A stretch of 64,000 nt of DNA from Bdellovibrio svalbardensis (GCF_029531655.1 NZ_JANRMI010000001.1:930001-994000); one strand, 5' to 3'. Numbered from the stretch's first letter, positions 52,349 to 60,744 are shown. Made by a program: numbers and translations. The notes: a model not told the origin generated them from the sequence alone.

Positions 52349-53171
52349 TTGATTTCTCCAAAATAGACGCGGCTTTGAGAATTTCAGCTTCAAGTTCGCG
52401 GAAGTCAGGGATGTTGTCATCGCGTTCAATACACACAGGAATATGGCGGATCTTTGGCGCAAGTGTTTTAAACAGACTCCAAACCGCATCCGGAATATCT
52501 TCGGCATGTGTATCAAACAGATGGGTGCCTTTATCTGTGGGGCCGGCCAAATGAATCTGTGCCACGCGCTCGAGTGGAATTGCATTCAGGTAAGTTCGGG
52601 GATCATAACCGTGATTGTAGGAGTTAACATAGACATTGTTAATATCCAGCAGAAGCCCACAGCCGGAGCGTTTAGATACTTCAGCGACAAACTCCCACTC
52701 AGTCATTTCATTGGCGCGGAAGCTTAAGTAGGTGGAAACGTTTTCCAGAACCAAAGGTGTTCGCAAATAGTTCTGAACAAAATCAATATTTTCAATCAGG
52801 CATTCCAGACTTTCTTGCGTATAAGGGAGGGGCAATAGGTCATGCATGTTTTGGTGGGAGGTGGCGGTCCAACAAATGTGATCAGAAACAATGAAAGGCT
52901 CCACTCGGTCTATGAGATCACGCAGCTTATTCAAATATTCGATGCGCACCCCGGAGGCGCTTCCAATGTTCATGCCCACGCCATGAAGAGCCAAGGGATA
53001 ATCCTTGCGAAGAGCGGTGAGCATTTCCAATGGACGCCCTCTGGAGTCCATATAGTTTTCTGAAACTGCTTCAAACCAAGCGACTTCAGTTGTCGGGCTT
53101 GTTTCTAGATATGGATAGTGGGGCGGGCGTAAACCCAGCCCCACTTTATGAGAATGAAATTGAGATCGCAT
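52317..53171 (-). CDS. bufB: BufB-like MNIO (DUF692) peptide-modifying oxidase
   Basis: A 284-residue TIM-barrel protein of the DUF692/MNIO family. It carries the conserved metal-ligand stretches: ALHGVGMN, VSDHICW, LVLENVSTYL, LLLDINNVYVN, AQIHLAGPTD, FDTHAEDIP and VCIERDDNIP. MNIO enzymes use a mixed-valent iron cluster to oxidise cysteines of a precursor peptide; in the bufferin pathway this gives thiooxazole-type heterocycles. Here the precursor (53172-53456) is directly upstream and the DUF2063 partner overlaps the end. The chemistry is family knowledge; only the motifs are seen. ATG 53171 abuts the precursor gene stop. Confidence 0.92.
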   Translation of the reverse strand: MRSQFHSHKVGLGLRPPHYPYLETSPTTEVAWFEAVSENYMDSRGRPLEMLTALRKDYPLALHGVGMNIGSASGVRIEYLNKLRDLIDRVEPFIVSDHICWTATSHQNMHDLLPLPYTQESLECLIENIDFVQNYLRTPLVLENVSTYLSFRANEMTEWEFVAEVSKRSGCGLLLDINNVYVNSYNHGYDPRTYLNAIPLERVAQIHLAGPTDKGTHLFDTHAEDIPDAVWSLFKTLAPKIRHIPVCIERDDNIPDFRELEAEILKAASILEKSNETARSPIFV

Positions 53172-53456
53172 TTAGGCACCTTTGTCTGCTTTGAATTTCC
53201 CGTGAGCCGCTTCGCATTTTTCTTTAGTCATTCGGAGCCAACCTTTGCCTTTGCAGGAGTTTTTTCCCGCGCAGCCATGGCCTTTTCCGCCACAGTCACC
53301 TTTGCCTTTGCAAGAATTCACTCCATGGCATTCGCCCTCGGCGGTGGCGGCATCCGGTTTCTGCGAGTCTGCTCCGTGTGCTTGTAAACTGACACTCAAG
53401 GCTCCCGCAGCCAGAAGACCGCTGATTGCTGCTTTTGTAAAAGTACCTTTTGTCAT
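53172..53456 (-). CDS. bufA: Bufferin-type RiPP precursor peptide (DUF2282, BufA-like)
   Basis: A 94-residue protein from ATG 53456. It begins with a signal peptide (MTKGTFTKAAISGLLAAGAL; cleavage near QAHGA-DS), unusual among RiPP precursors but typical of bufferins. The mature core has six cysteines (C43, C49, C55, C62, C68, C81) in the pattern ECHGVNSCKGKGDCGGKGHGC and NSCKGKGW, the CxGxNxCKGxG theme of DUF2282. After MNIO modification it would be exported to the periplasm and bind copper. It follows yceI by 25 bases and precedes bufB directly. Weak GGGAG ribosome site. Confidence 0.9.
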   Translation of the reverse strand: MTKGTFTKAAISGLLAAGALSVSLQAHGADSQKPDAATAEGECHGVNSCKGKGDCGGKGHGCAGKNSCKGKGWLRMTKEKCEAAHGKFKADKGA

Positions 53457-53481
53457 AGATGAAATACTCCCTATTTCCTGA

Positions 53482-54069
53482 CTACTTTGCTTTTGCCACC
53501 ATCGCTTCACCATCAATACTGATTTTCACTTCGTCACCAACGACAAAACCACCGGCTTCAATCGCTTTGTTCCAAACAAGTCCAAAATTTCTTCTGTCTA
53601 TTTTTGTCTCAGCTTCGAACGCGACACGACGATTGCCCCATGGATCCGTAACAGCCCCTTTGTATTCCACTTTAAGGGTCACAGGTTTTGTGACTCCGTG
53701 AATGGTTAAAAGACCTTCCACTTTTTCAGGCTTGGCGTGGTCGTAAATTGTTTTAGTACTTTTAAATGTCAGTTTTGGAAATTTTGTGACGTCCAGGAAA
53801 TTAGGTCCGCGTAAATCTTTGTCGCGATCCTTCTCGTTGGTATTGATGGAGTCCGCTGCGATTTCGATAGAAATATTATCGAGCTTTTGAGTTTTCTCGT
53901 CGAAGTCGAAGGTGCCCTCAAACTTGTCAAAGCGACCTTTTACTTTAGAGACAACCAAATGAGGCACCGTGAACTGTATTCCCGTATGGGAGATATCCAA
54001 AGAGAATTTTTCTGCGAAGGCAGTGCTCGTGGCCAATGAAACTAGTAATGCCGGAAGAAGAAGGCGCAT
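53482..54069 (-). CDS. YceI-family periplasmic lipid-binding protein
   Basis: A 195-residue protein with a signal peptide (MRLLLPALLVSLATSTAFA-EK) and a YceI lipocalin-like barrel (FSLDISHTGIQFTVPHLVVSKVKGRFDKFEGTFDFD, and RRNFGLVWNKAIEAGGFVVGDEV). YceI proteins bind isoprenoid-type lipids in the periplasm. It is the first gene of the unit with bufA, bufB and bufC; AAGGA precedes its ATG. YceI proteins are occasionally linked to stress or metal loci, but a place in bufferin function is only suggested by the gene order. Confidence 0.88.
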   Translation of the reverse strand: MRLLLPALLVSLATSTAFAEKFSLDISHTGIQFTVPHLVVSKVKGRFDKFEGTFDFDEKTQKLDNISIEIAADSINTNEKDRDKDLRGPNFLDVTKFPKLTFKSTKTIYDHAKPEKVEGLLTIHGVTKPVTLKVEYKGAVTDPWGNRRVAFEAETKIDRRNFGLVWNKAIEAGGFVVGDEVKISIDGEAMVAKAK

Positions 54070-54342
54070 GGAAGTCCTTTCGATGGAGGGAGTAAAATGT
54101 TGCTATTCACTTTTTTTGAAGTGCCCTGTTTTTACAAATTAAGATTAGGTAAGACGCTGAGTTGGAGGGTGGCTTTGTTTAAAGACACTGATGTCTCAAG
54201 TTTGAGCGCTTGGAATGAGTGTCGATATTATTCTAGGCAGTGCCTACTTCTTATTCGCTCATAGACAATAGAAGGGCTGCACGGGTGGCCCTAAACCTGC
54301 ATTACCTTATAGAAGGATCACTAACGGCTTTCTGGGGGAACT

Positions 54343-54528
54343 ATGATCATGCGAATACTTTTGCTTGCAGGAATGTTTGTCAGTTGTGTTGGCTGCGCCT
54401 CCTTGAAGAAAGCGGTTACATGGGGTGATCCCACCAAGAGCGACTATATTATGGATGCACCTATGGTTACCCCTGAGAAAACTGTACAGCTAAAGAAAAG
54501 CCGTAACATCGCAAGTAAGAGAAATTAA
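54343..54528 (+). CDS. Small lipoprotein upstream of the beta-barrel/TPR operon
   Basis: A 61-residue protein: signal with lipobox SCVGC (Cys18) and a polar 43-residue mature part, ASLKKAVTWGDPTKSDY and then basic. GGGGG precedes ATG 54343; ATG 54349 is a second possible start. A gap of 185 bases separates it from the next gene. By position it could be the lipoprotein partner of the outer-membrane module downstream (Glt G2 clusters contain such a lipoprotein, GltK), but its sequence alone does not say so. Confidence 0.55.
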   Translation: MIMRILLLAGMFVSCVGCASLKKAVTWGDPTKSDYIMDAPMVTPEKTVQLKKSRNIASKRN

Positions 54529-54713
54529 ACATATGTATTAATATTGTGCGGACCACAGTTCTGGCCCCACTTTGAGGCTGCACATCAGAGCCACAATGTT
54601 CCCCGGAATTTTGGGAGGAACGATCCGCTGACAATATCTTTGGGCTAGTTTGTGCCACTAGACACTCCAACTCCGTTGTCAACTCAACGGGAAGTTGTTG
54701 AAGTGAACTAATC

Positions 54714-55511
54714 ATGAGCATCAATCATTTTAGAATTATCATCTGTGGTCTTGCGTTGTTATGGAGTGTTGCTTCTTCTGCGCAAGATGCGAACTCTGAT
54801 CCCGAGCAAAAAGATATCGACTTTGTTGAGAAGTTGCTCGAAACGAAATCGGTCGAATTTAAAAATGCTCCGCCGTCACATGCAGCACCGGCTCAGAAAA
54901 AGCAGAAGGCTGAGTACTCGACAGTCCAGTCGGAGTCTTTCTATTCAGATTTAGCGACGATTCAGAAAAACTATATGCCCAAAACTGAACGAGTTCAGTT
55001 GAGTGGCGGTCTGACACTTCTTCCGTCAGACGTTTTTTATCGCACCCTGGGTTTGAACATTAAAACCAGTTACCACTTTAATGAAACCTGGGGAGTAGAA
55101 GCTTTTGGATATGTTTTCACGTCGCAGGCACGTGATGAAGTCAGCAAACTGGAATCTGTTCAAAAGCTTTCAGTCAAAAGTCTAGTTTCCTTAACCAGCT
55201 TTTATGGATTGAATCTCTATTTCAACTCTATCTATGGAAAAACATCCTTCCTGAACAACCGAATCATTCCTTTCGAGGTCTATCAAACATTGGGTGTCGG
55301 CAAAGTCCGCACGCAAAGCTCAGAGGAAGTCTCTAGCATCCAAGTGGGAATCGGTGACATCTTCTCTTTATCCAGGTCATCTGCATTACGAGTGGATTTG
55401 AATTGGGCCTTCTATAATGCCCATAATTATTTGGGGGAGGAGCAAGCCTCCAATTCACTATTTTTGACCGTGAGTTACGGTCGCTTCTTCCCGGAGCCTT
55501 CATACCGATGA
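54714..55511 (+). CDS. Outer-membrane beta-barrel protein, gliding-module type (first copy)
   Basis: A 265-residue protein with a signal peptide (cleavage near SVASSA-QD), a disordered Lys/Glu/Pro-rich stretch (20-95) and a small beta-barrel domain of the deltaproteobacterial outer-membrane beta-barrel family: VQLSGGLTLLPSDVFYRTLGLNIKTSYHFNETWGVEAFG. A second barrel of the same kind is encoded at 57301-58020. These resemble GltA/GltB, the outer-membrane barrels of the Myxococcus gliding complex. The stop overlaps the TPR gene start by four bases (ATGA). Ribosome site is weak. Confidence 0.68.
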   Translation: MSINHFRIIICGLALLWSVASSAQDANSDPEQKDIDFVEKLLETKSVEFKNAPPSHAAPAQKKQKAEYSTVQSESFYSDLATIQKNYMPKTERVQLSGGLTLLPSDVFYRTLGLNIKTSYHFNETWGVEAFGYVFTSQARDEVSKLESVQKLSVKSLVSLTSFYGLNLYFNSIYGKTSFLNNRIIPFEVYQTLGVGKVRTQSSEEVSSIQVGIGDIFSLSRSSALRVDLNWAFYNAHNYLGEEQASNSLFLTVSYGRFFPEPSYR

Positions 55512-57046
55512 AAAAAACTCTTACTTTCATTGCAGCATCTTTTCTGGGTCTCAACTTCGCCTTTGGAGCTTCACCGACTGCGTTGGGGTTAGCGGGGCAA
55601 TCTCTGCGAAAACAGGAATACCGGAAGGCAAGTAATCAGCTCTATAAGATTGTTTTTTCTTCTGATGCTGATGCCAACACTAAAATGCAGGCGCGTTATT
55701 ATCTTGGTGTTGCTCTGATGAAGCTTAAGCTATATCAAACGGCGGCCTTTCCTTTGATTATCAATGCAAGAGTGGCTTCGCCGAAAATCGCGCAGCGGTC
55801 CTTTGAGAAACTGGTTTTAATTTCAGATAATCTCAATGACTCGGGTCTTCTCGATTACACCTTAAAGAAACTTGATGCCAATGATTTGGGCGAAATTGCC
55901 AAAGAGCTCTATTACAACCGCATGGGACAGGCTCTGATGCGTGAGGGAAAATACGCAGAGGCAGTCACCTATCTGCAGAAGTCTTTGCAAATCAAACCCG
56001 ATAATGATGAGACTCTCTATACTCTGGCATTGGTTTATCTAAAAGAGAACAAGGCCACGGAAGCCTTGCCACACCTGCAGAAGCTTTATGATAAATATTT
56101 TTCTCTTCCCTCAACCAACGTGAAGCGGGGGTCTGCGGCGATGGCCATGGCCCGCGGATATTATCAAGCGAAACGCTGGGAAGATGCGGTAAATACTTAC
56201 CGTGAAATTCCCAAGGATCATGCGCTTTACCGGGAAGCTCAGATGGAACTGGCTTGGTCCCTGTTTAGAATGGCCAAATTCCGAAGTGCTATGAGTGCTA
56301 TTCAAACCCTGCACACTCCGTTTTACGAAAACTTCTATGATCCGGAATCTTTGACTTTGCGAAGTATTATTCTGCTTTTTGCATGTCAGAACTCGGAAGC
56401 GGAAAAAGCTTTGATCAGCTTCCGAAAAAACTATTCTTCCGCGTTCACGACACTGTCGGACATCAACAACTCCGATCAGAAGCCTGAGTACTTCTTCAGT
56501 CAAATCGAGGAGTCTCAGAAATATTTGAAGGCTCTGAAAAATGGTACAAAGCCAACTTATAGCGGCCAGGTTCCATTCTTTATCGTCAGGGCTTCGATGG
56601 AAGAACCGTCATTGAAAAATAAACTGTCCTATTTTGATCGAATTCAGCAGGAAAAAAATCGACTCGCTAAAGTGTTCAATCAACCGGAAGACGCGGCTCT
56701 TCGAAAGTACGCCTTGAAAATTTTGAACTCGCGACAAAAGAATGTTTCTGCTGAGGCGGGGACTGTCTTAAGAAACTCTCTGATTGCCAAAAGCAAAGAG
56801 CTTGCCCTGCTTGACGGCGACTTGGATTTGATCGGCTATGAAGTTCTGAATGCTCAGAAGAAAGAAGCACGGGCCGATTATATCAGAACTGTGAACAACT
56901 CAGAAGGCAGTCAAATCAATGCCGATGATACCCGAGACTTCTATGTGAAGAATGGTTATCGCTACTGGCCTTTTGAAGGTGAGTACTGGAGAGATGAAAT
57001 CGGCAACTATCAATATCTTGGGGTAAATCGCTGTGACAAAGAATAG
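55508..57046 (+). CDS. Secreted TPR-repeat protein, gliding-module type
   Basis: A 512-residue protein with a signal peptide (LNFAFGA-SP) and tetratricopeptide helices, most clearly near 145-230 (MGQALMREGKYAEAVTYL, ETLYTLALVYLKENKATEALPHL). It would sit in the periplasm and bridge barrel proteins to others. In Myxococcus GltC is the TPR component beside the GltA/GltB barrels, and gene order here (barrel, TPR, small protein, barrel) is similar. It overlaps the preceding gene by four bases and the next by 14. Confidence 0.7.
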   Translation: MKKTLTFIAASFLGLNFAFGASPTALGLAGQSLRKQEYRKASNQLYKIVFSSDADANTKMQARYYLGVALMKLKLYQTAAFPLIINARVASPKIAQRSFEKLVLISDNLNDSGLLDYTLKKLDANDLGEIAKELYYNRMGQALMREGKYAEAVTYLQKSLQIKPDNDETLYTLALVYLKENKATEALPHLQKLYDKYFSLPSTNVKRGSAAMAMARGYYQAKRWEDAVNTYREIPKDHALYREAQMELAWSLFRMAKFRSAMSAIQTLHTPFYENFYDPESLTLRSIILLFACQNSEAEKALISFRKNYSSAFTTLSDINNSDQKPEYFFSQIEESQKYLKALKNGTKPTYSGQVPFFIVRASMEEPSLKNKLSYFDRIQQEKNRLAKVFNQPEDAALRKYALKILNSRQKNVSAEAGTVLRNSLIAKSKELALLDGDLDLIGYEVLNAQKKEARADYIRTVNNSEGSQINADDTRDFYVKNGYRYWPFEGEYWRDEIGNYQYLGVNRCDKE

Positions 57047-57320
57047 CTTAATGTTGGTCATGTTGCTTTTTTTCTCTCTGCAATCTTTTGCGCAAGATAA
57101 AGCTCCGGATAAAGCCCCGGCTAAAGCAGCTGTTGCAAATAAAAAAACCAAAAAAGTCCAAGTGTCCTTTGATGACGAATTGGTCAAAGGCGCAACTGAA
57201 AAACCTGATTTGAGCAATATGAACACTAAGACAGACTTCAATTATAAAAAGCTCATTCGCGTAAGAGAAAACTTTGTGAACGAGATGGAGGGGGGCCTCG
57301 ATGATTTCAAAGGCAACTAA
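57033..57320 (+). CDS. Small secreted protein, possibly CglF-like
   Basis: A 95-residue protein starting at GTG 57033 inside the TPR gene end. It has a signal peptide (QSFA-QD), an Ala/Lys/Pro stretch, then KKVQVSFDDELVKG and a conserved-looking end, DFNYKKLIRVRENFVNEMEGG. The FDD-LVKG then LIRVRENFVxEM pattern recalls the short segment shared by CglF-type adventurous-gliding proteins; I cannot verify that. The stop lies inside the next gene. It would be periplasmic. Confidence 0.5.
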   Translation: MTKNSLMLVMLLFFSLQSFAQDKAPDKAPAKAAVANKKTKKVQVSFDDELVKGATEKPDLSNMNTKTDFNYKKLIRVRENFVNEMEGGLDDFKGN

Positions 57321-58020
57321 GATCCTCCTAGTGCTCGCTCTGAATTTATTTGCACTGAGCAGTCAGGCGACTGTTATACAATTTGATGCAGACGAATTGC
57401 CGACGGAGTCCGTGGTCCCAATACTTGACAGCAATATGGCAGTAAAGAACAAGGCCATTCCTCTTGCGGGACGATTGGAAGTGGGGCTCTTTACAGCCTC
57501 TGTCATCGATGAGATGTTTTTTAATAACAGTCTTTGGGGTTTTGAAGCCTTTTACTCATTTTCTGAAGACAAAGCCTGGGGCTTGAAATACGCCGATCGC
57601 ATGTCTGGACTAAGCAGTTATTCGGATCAGTTTCAAAGCACTTCAGCAAAGCCGAGTTTTTCAAAAGCTCCGGCTCCGAGTTCAATTTTGACAGCGTCTT
57701 ATCGTTGGACGTTTCTTTATGGGAAAATGAGTCTTTCCAAAAGCATGGTTCTGCCAACGATGTTTGCGACAGAAGTAGATGCGGGTGCGAATAAGGTCGG
57801 AGGTCAGTCTTTGCCTTATACATCTTTTGGAATCACCCATAAGTTGTTTTTTAAGAAACATGTTGGTGTCGGTTTGTCATACAGACTGCTTTTGTATCAA
57901 ACTTTGGATCCTGTTTCAGTGGATTTGGGAAGTGCAGCACCGACGCCAAGTGAGTCAGATTTCTCCAAGAAGATCCAATTGAGCCAAAGCTTGGATATCG
58001 CACTGTCTTATTTGTTTTAA
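57301..58020 (+). CDS. Outer-membrane beta-barrel protein, gliding-module type (second copy)
   Basis: A 239-residue protein starting at ATG 57301 with GGAGG just upstream, overlapping the small protein gene by 20 bases. Signal peptide (LFALSSQA-TV), then a barrel domain with the same strand pattern as the first (AGRLEVGLFTASVIDEMFFNNSLWG, HKLFFKKHVGVGLSYRLLLYQ). It ends SQSLDIALSYLF with terminal Phe. The two copies plus TPR protein are consistent with a GltA/GltB/GltC-like outer-membrane assembly used in surface motility or attachment to prey (inference). Confidence 0.68.
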   Translation: MISKATKILLVLALNLFALSSQATVIQFDADELPTESVVPILDSNMAVKNKAIPLAGRLEVGLFTASVIDEMFFNNSLWGFEAFYSFSEDKAWGLKYADRMSGLSSYSDQFQSTSAKPSFSKAPAPSSILTASYRWTFLYGKMSLSKSMVLPTMFATEVDAGANKVGGQSLPYTSFGITHKLFFKKHVGVGLSYRLLLYQTLDPVSVDLGSAAPTPSESDFSKKIQLSQSLDIALSYLF

Positions 58021-58052
58021 AATGGAACACAACTGCGCGTTGGGCTCCATTT
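58020..58052 (+). terminator. Imperfect hairpin after the barrel operon
   Basis: AAATGGA (58020-58026) pairs with TCCATTT (58046-58052), with inner pairing CAAC/GTTG. It begins at the last base of the TAA stop of the last barrel gene. Only a short T-run follows, so it is probably a weak terminator. Confidence 0.4.
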
Positions 58053-58179
58053 GTGAGATGTAGATTTATTTAACAAAAATATAAGTTAGACACACATTCT
58101 CAGATACGTTTGAGGAGAAGCTTAAAATAGGGGGTGCACAATCTTTGCATCAAAGTTTGTTTATCGATCAGGGGGAAGT

Positions 58180-59016
58180 ATGAAGATCAGAGTATTGCAG
58201 GTTGTAACGATTGCAGCGATTCCAGTTCTTCTTTTGGGATTCCAGAACTGCGCCAAATTGGGAACGAACGGTATCGCCGTGGGTGATAAAGTTTTGACTG
58301 CAGAATCAGTTGAAACCATCAGTCCTATGGAGCCAGTTGGCGGTCTTCCGAACACGCCAAGCACTCCAGAAGCTGGATCTGAAGTTTCTGGTGGCACGGT
58401 TCCTAGCAACCCAGAAGTTGTCTCCGAGGAGCCTGTTAAAGAAGAACCAGTTAAAGTTGTTGAAACTCCAGCTCCTCCAAAAAACAATGGTGGCGGTTCT
58501 GGACATGATGAAGTTAAAAATCCACCAGCAAATAATGGTGGCGAAGTTGCAGATAATTCTGATGATGAAGAGGATGAAGTTTCGACTCCAGTGGTGGATG
58601 TAAAGCCACCTGTTGAAATCGAAGATGCCGAGGTGGCGGACGCAATCAAGTATTGTGAGCAACGTGCTGCGCAGGCGAATCCTTCAGCAAATCTTGATTT
58701 GAAGTTTAACCATGAGAGCTTTGAAATTGATGCTGCCAAAGTAACTGCTATCAAAGGCAATTACGGTGGTCAGAGTGCGGTGAGAGCGACTGGAGAAGGC
58801 GCTTTGGCCGGAGACATTCAAGTGAATCACACATCGTTGGTGATTTGTGGATTTGCTAAAATCGAAAGCATCAAAGGTGCACAGGATAACATTATTGTTG
58901 TTGGCGGCGACATTCAAAGCCTTCAGCTTAATAACTCGACAATCGCTTTGGTTAACGCCAGTGCGAATCAAGTTAAGGGCGCAAACTTGATTATCAAGAA
59001 GTATTCCCTTAAGTAA
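58180..59016 (+). CDS. Putative secreted lipoprotein with GFQNC lipobox variant
   Basis: A 278-residue protein. The N-terminus PVLLLGFQNCAKLG has Cys24 in an unusual GFQNC context, which recurs in predatory deltaproteobacteria (recalled, not checked). Residues 40-155 are a Pro/Glu/Val-rich linker with acidic runs (DNSDDEEDE). The last ~120 residues are a compact repeat-like beta domain (LKFNHESFEID, then AIKGNYGGQSAV, and AQDNIIVVGGDIQSLQLNNSTIALV), probably a parallel beta solenoid. No function known. It ends before the 59051 terminator. Confidence 0.6.
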   Translation: MKIRVLQVVTIAAIPVLLLGFQNCAKLGTNGIAVGDKVLTAESVETISPMEPVGGLPNTPSTPEAGSEVSGGTVPSNPEVVSEEPVKEEPVKVVETPAPPKNNGGGSGHDEVKNPPANNGGEVADNSDDEEDEVSTPVVDVKPPVEIEDAEVADAIKYCEQRAAQANPSANLDLKFNHESFEIDAAKVTAIKGNYGGQSAVRATGEGALAGDIQVNHTSLVICGFAKIESIKGAQDNIIVVGGDIQSLQLNNSTIALVNASANQVKGANLIIKKYSLK

Positions 59017-59050
59017 AACTTCCTGAATCCTGATTGGACATAAGGCAAAA

Positions 59051-59082
59051 AAAATCCCCTGATCTTGCGATGAGGGGATTTT
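59051..59082. terminator. Bidirectional Rho-independent terminator
   Basis: AAAATCCCCT / AGGGGATTTT, a perfect 10-bp stem with a 12-base loop, flanked by A-runs on the left and T-runs on the right. It serves the converging lipoprotein and subtilase genes. Confidence 0.85.
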
Positions 59083-59104
59083 TATTTTTATCAGCTTCAA
59101 TTCT

Positions 59105-60538
59105 TTAGAACTTCAGTAAAGCTTCCACATCGAGCTTCCCGCCGGAAACTGTTTTGTCAGAGAGATTTGGAAGTTTCTTCGCGGAACCGATAAGGGCCGC
59201 TTTCACATCCGCATAGGTCTTCTCTGGATGGGCTGACCAGTAAAGAGCGGCAGCGCCAGCAACATGCGGGCACGCCATAGAAGTGCCATCCCAGGTCGCT
59301 TTAAAGCCGAATTTATCAATCACGATGTCAGAATACTTATTACCCACCATTGTTGAGTAAACAGCAACACCAGGAGCCGCGATATGCACAGTCTTCACGC
59401 CCCAGTTGGAGAATGAACCCAAGTTGTCGCGCACATCAATAGCCGCTACGGAGACGATGTTATCGTGCGGATAGGTTGCAGGGTAAGAAGGCTTAGGATC
59501 AGTGTCATTGCTGTAGCCTTTGCCTTGATGGCCGTTGCCAGCCGCTGCCACGAAAAGAACATCGTGATCTTTTGCGTATTGAACAGCATCACGCAAAGCT
59601 TGGTTCTCTTGGCCTTCAGCAGGGTCTTCCCCTTCAGAACCCCAAGAGTTGCTCAAAACCTTGGCGCCATTATCCACAGCATACTTAATAGCTTTAATTG
59701 CATCAGCTGTGGTGCCTTGGCCTTTCTCTGTGATGAAGCGAAGAGGCATGATCTTTACGTTTGGTGCAACGCCAGAGATACCTTTGCCGTTGTCGCCGCG
59801 AGCGGCAACGTTTCCAGCGCAATGGGTGCCATGGCCTGGGTTGCCGCCTTTGAATAAGATATCCAAAGGATCCATCGCAAGGTCATAAGGCTTGTTGTCA
59901 TTGGCAGCGAAGTCCCATCCGATCACATCGTCGATGTAGCCGTTGTTATCATCGTCAATGCCGTTGTTTGGAATCTCTTTAGTATTTCTCCAGATATTTG
60001 GAAGAAGATCTTCGTGAGTATAATCGACACCCGTATCGATGACCGCCACGATGAAGTCGGGATTGCCCTTGGTCACCTTCCAAGCTTCCTCAATTCCAAT
60101 GTTCAGCATGCCCCATTGTTTTGGGAAGAGAGGATCCGCACCAGTTGTTGCTTGCGGAGCGTCAGGGATGGCAGGGTTGTCTGCAGCAGCGAGAGCTGTT
60201 GGCTGAGGATTTCTGCGAATCATTTTCGCCAAAGCTGCACGACGAAGTGAGTCTTGAATTTGATAATCATCCATCAAGGAGATTTTATAGTTGGGTTGAA
60301 CAAACTCAACAGCAGGATTTTTTGTGAAATTATGCAGGCTGAAATTCTTAGGGGCGAGCACTCGAACCCAGGAATCAGTGATCTTTTCGACTTTAGCGCC
60401 TTGAAATTCAACTTCCGTAAACCCAGGTGCCAACTTAATAAGCAAATCTTGGGTTTTATGCTGTGCTGAATGTTGCGCTGGGGCTGACAAACCGAACGAG
60501 AGAAGGGCAGTTGCGACGTACAGGGCCACTTTGTTCAT
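59105..60538 (-). CDS. Secreted subtilisin-like serine protease (S8 family)
   Basis: A 477-residue protein from ATG 60538, chosen because AAGGAGG lies upstream and a signal peptide follows (GLSAPA-QH). Residues about 25-95 look like an inhibitor I9-type propeptide. The catalytic triad is D168 (VAVIDTGVDYTHEDL), H236 (GHGTHCAGNVAA) and S420 (GTSMACPHVAGAA), with oxyanion N335 (AAGNGHQG). A calcium-like acidic loop, IDDDNNGYIDD, lies near 194-204. It is secreted or periplasmic, with a maturation step by self-cleavage. A role in prey digestion is plausible. The reading frame also runs 28 codons further upstream, without a ribosome site. Confidence 0.92.
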   Translation of the reverse strand: MNKVALYVATALLSFGLSAPAQHSAQHKTQDLLIKLAPGFTEVEFQGAKVEKITDSWVRVLAPKNFSLHNFTKNPAVEFVQPNYKISLMDDYQIQDSLRRAALAKMIRRNPQPTALAAADNPAIPDAPQATTGADPLFPKQWGMLNIGIEEAWKVTKGNPDFIVAVIDTGVDYTHEDLLPNIWRNTKEIPNNGIDDDNNGYIDDVIGWDFAANDNKPYDLAMDPLDILFKGGNPGHGTHCAGNVAARGDNGKGISGVAPNVKIMPLRFITEKGQGTTADAIKAIKYAVDNGAKVLSNSWGSEGEDPAEGQENQALRDAVQYAKDHDVLFVAAAGNGHQGKGYSNDTDPKPSYPATYPHDNIVSVAAIDVRDNLGSFSNWGVKTVHIAAPGVAVYSTMVGNKYSDIVIDKFGFKATWDGTSMACPHVAGAAALYWSAHPEKTYADVKAALIGSAKKLPNLSDKTVSGGKLDVEALLKF

Positions 60539-60715
60539 GTTTTTTCCTCCTTGATGAAAACTACTATCAATCGAGCGCGAGAAGGTCACCACGTGGTGTG
60601 GCGGTCTCATGTGTAGAGACATAGTAAGGTGGCCCGACGGATGTAGAGTTGAAATTTGAGTTTGTTAGTAAATGAGAGGAGAATCAATTTCATTACTCGC
60701 ATTTGGAAGGGTGCG

Positions 60716-60744
60716 TTGAGGAAATCAGACGCGGGCCCTATAAT
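60716..60744 (+). promoter_or_regulatory. Sigma70-type promoter of the nuo operon
   Basis: TTGAGG (60716-60721) and a perfect TATAAT (60739-60744) with ideal 17-base spacing. A ~70-base leader follows to ATG 60821, with AGAGG as ribosome site. A palindrome CACCACGTGGTG (60587-60598) lies upstream and may be a regulator site for either this operon or the divergent subtilase gene. Confidence 0.72.

Noticed and set aside
52349-52585. Upstream extension of the bufC frame
   Set aside because: It runs antisense-like within the frame of bufB with no family similarity; the ATG at 52348 has a ribosome site and starts the DUF2063 domain.
54097-54264. 55-codon frame after GGAGGG upstream of the small lipoprotein gene
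   Set aside because: The ribosome-site-like sequence is good, but the product (MLLFTFFEVPCFYKLRLGK and on) has unnatural composition and no recognisable feature.
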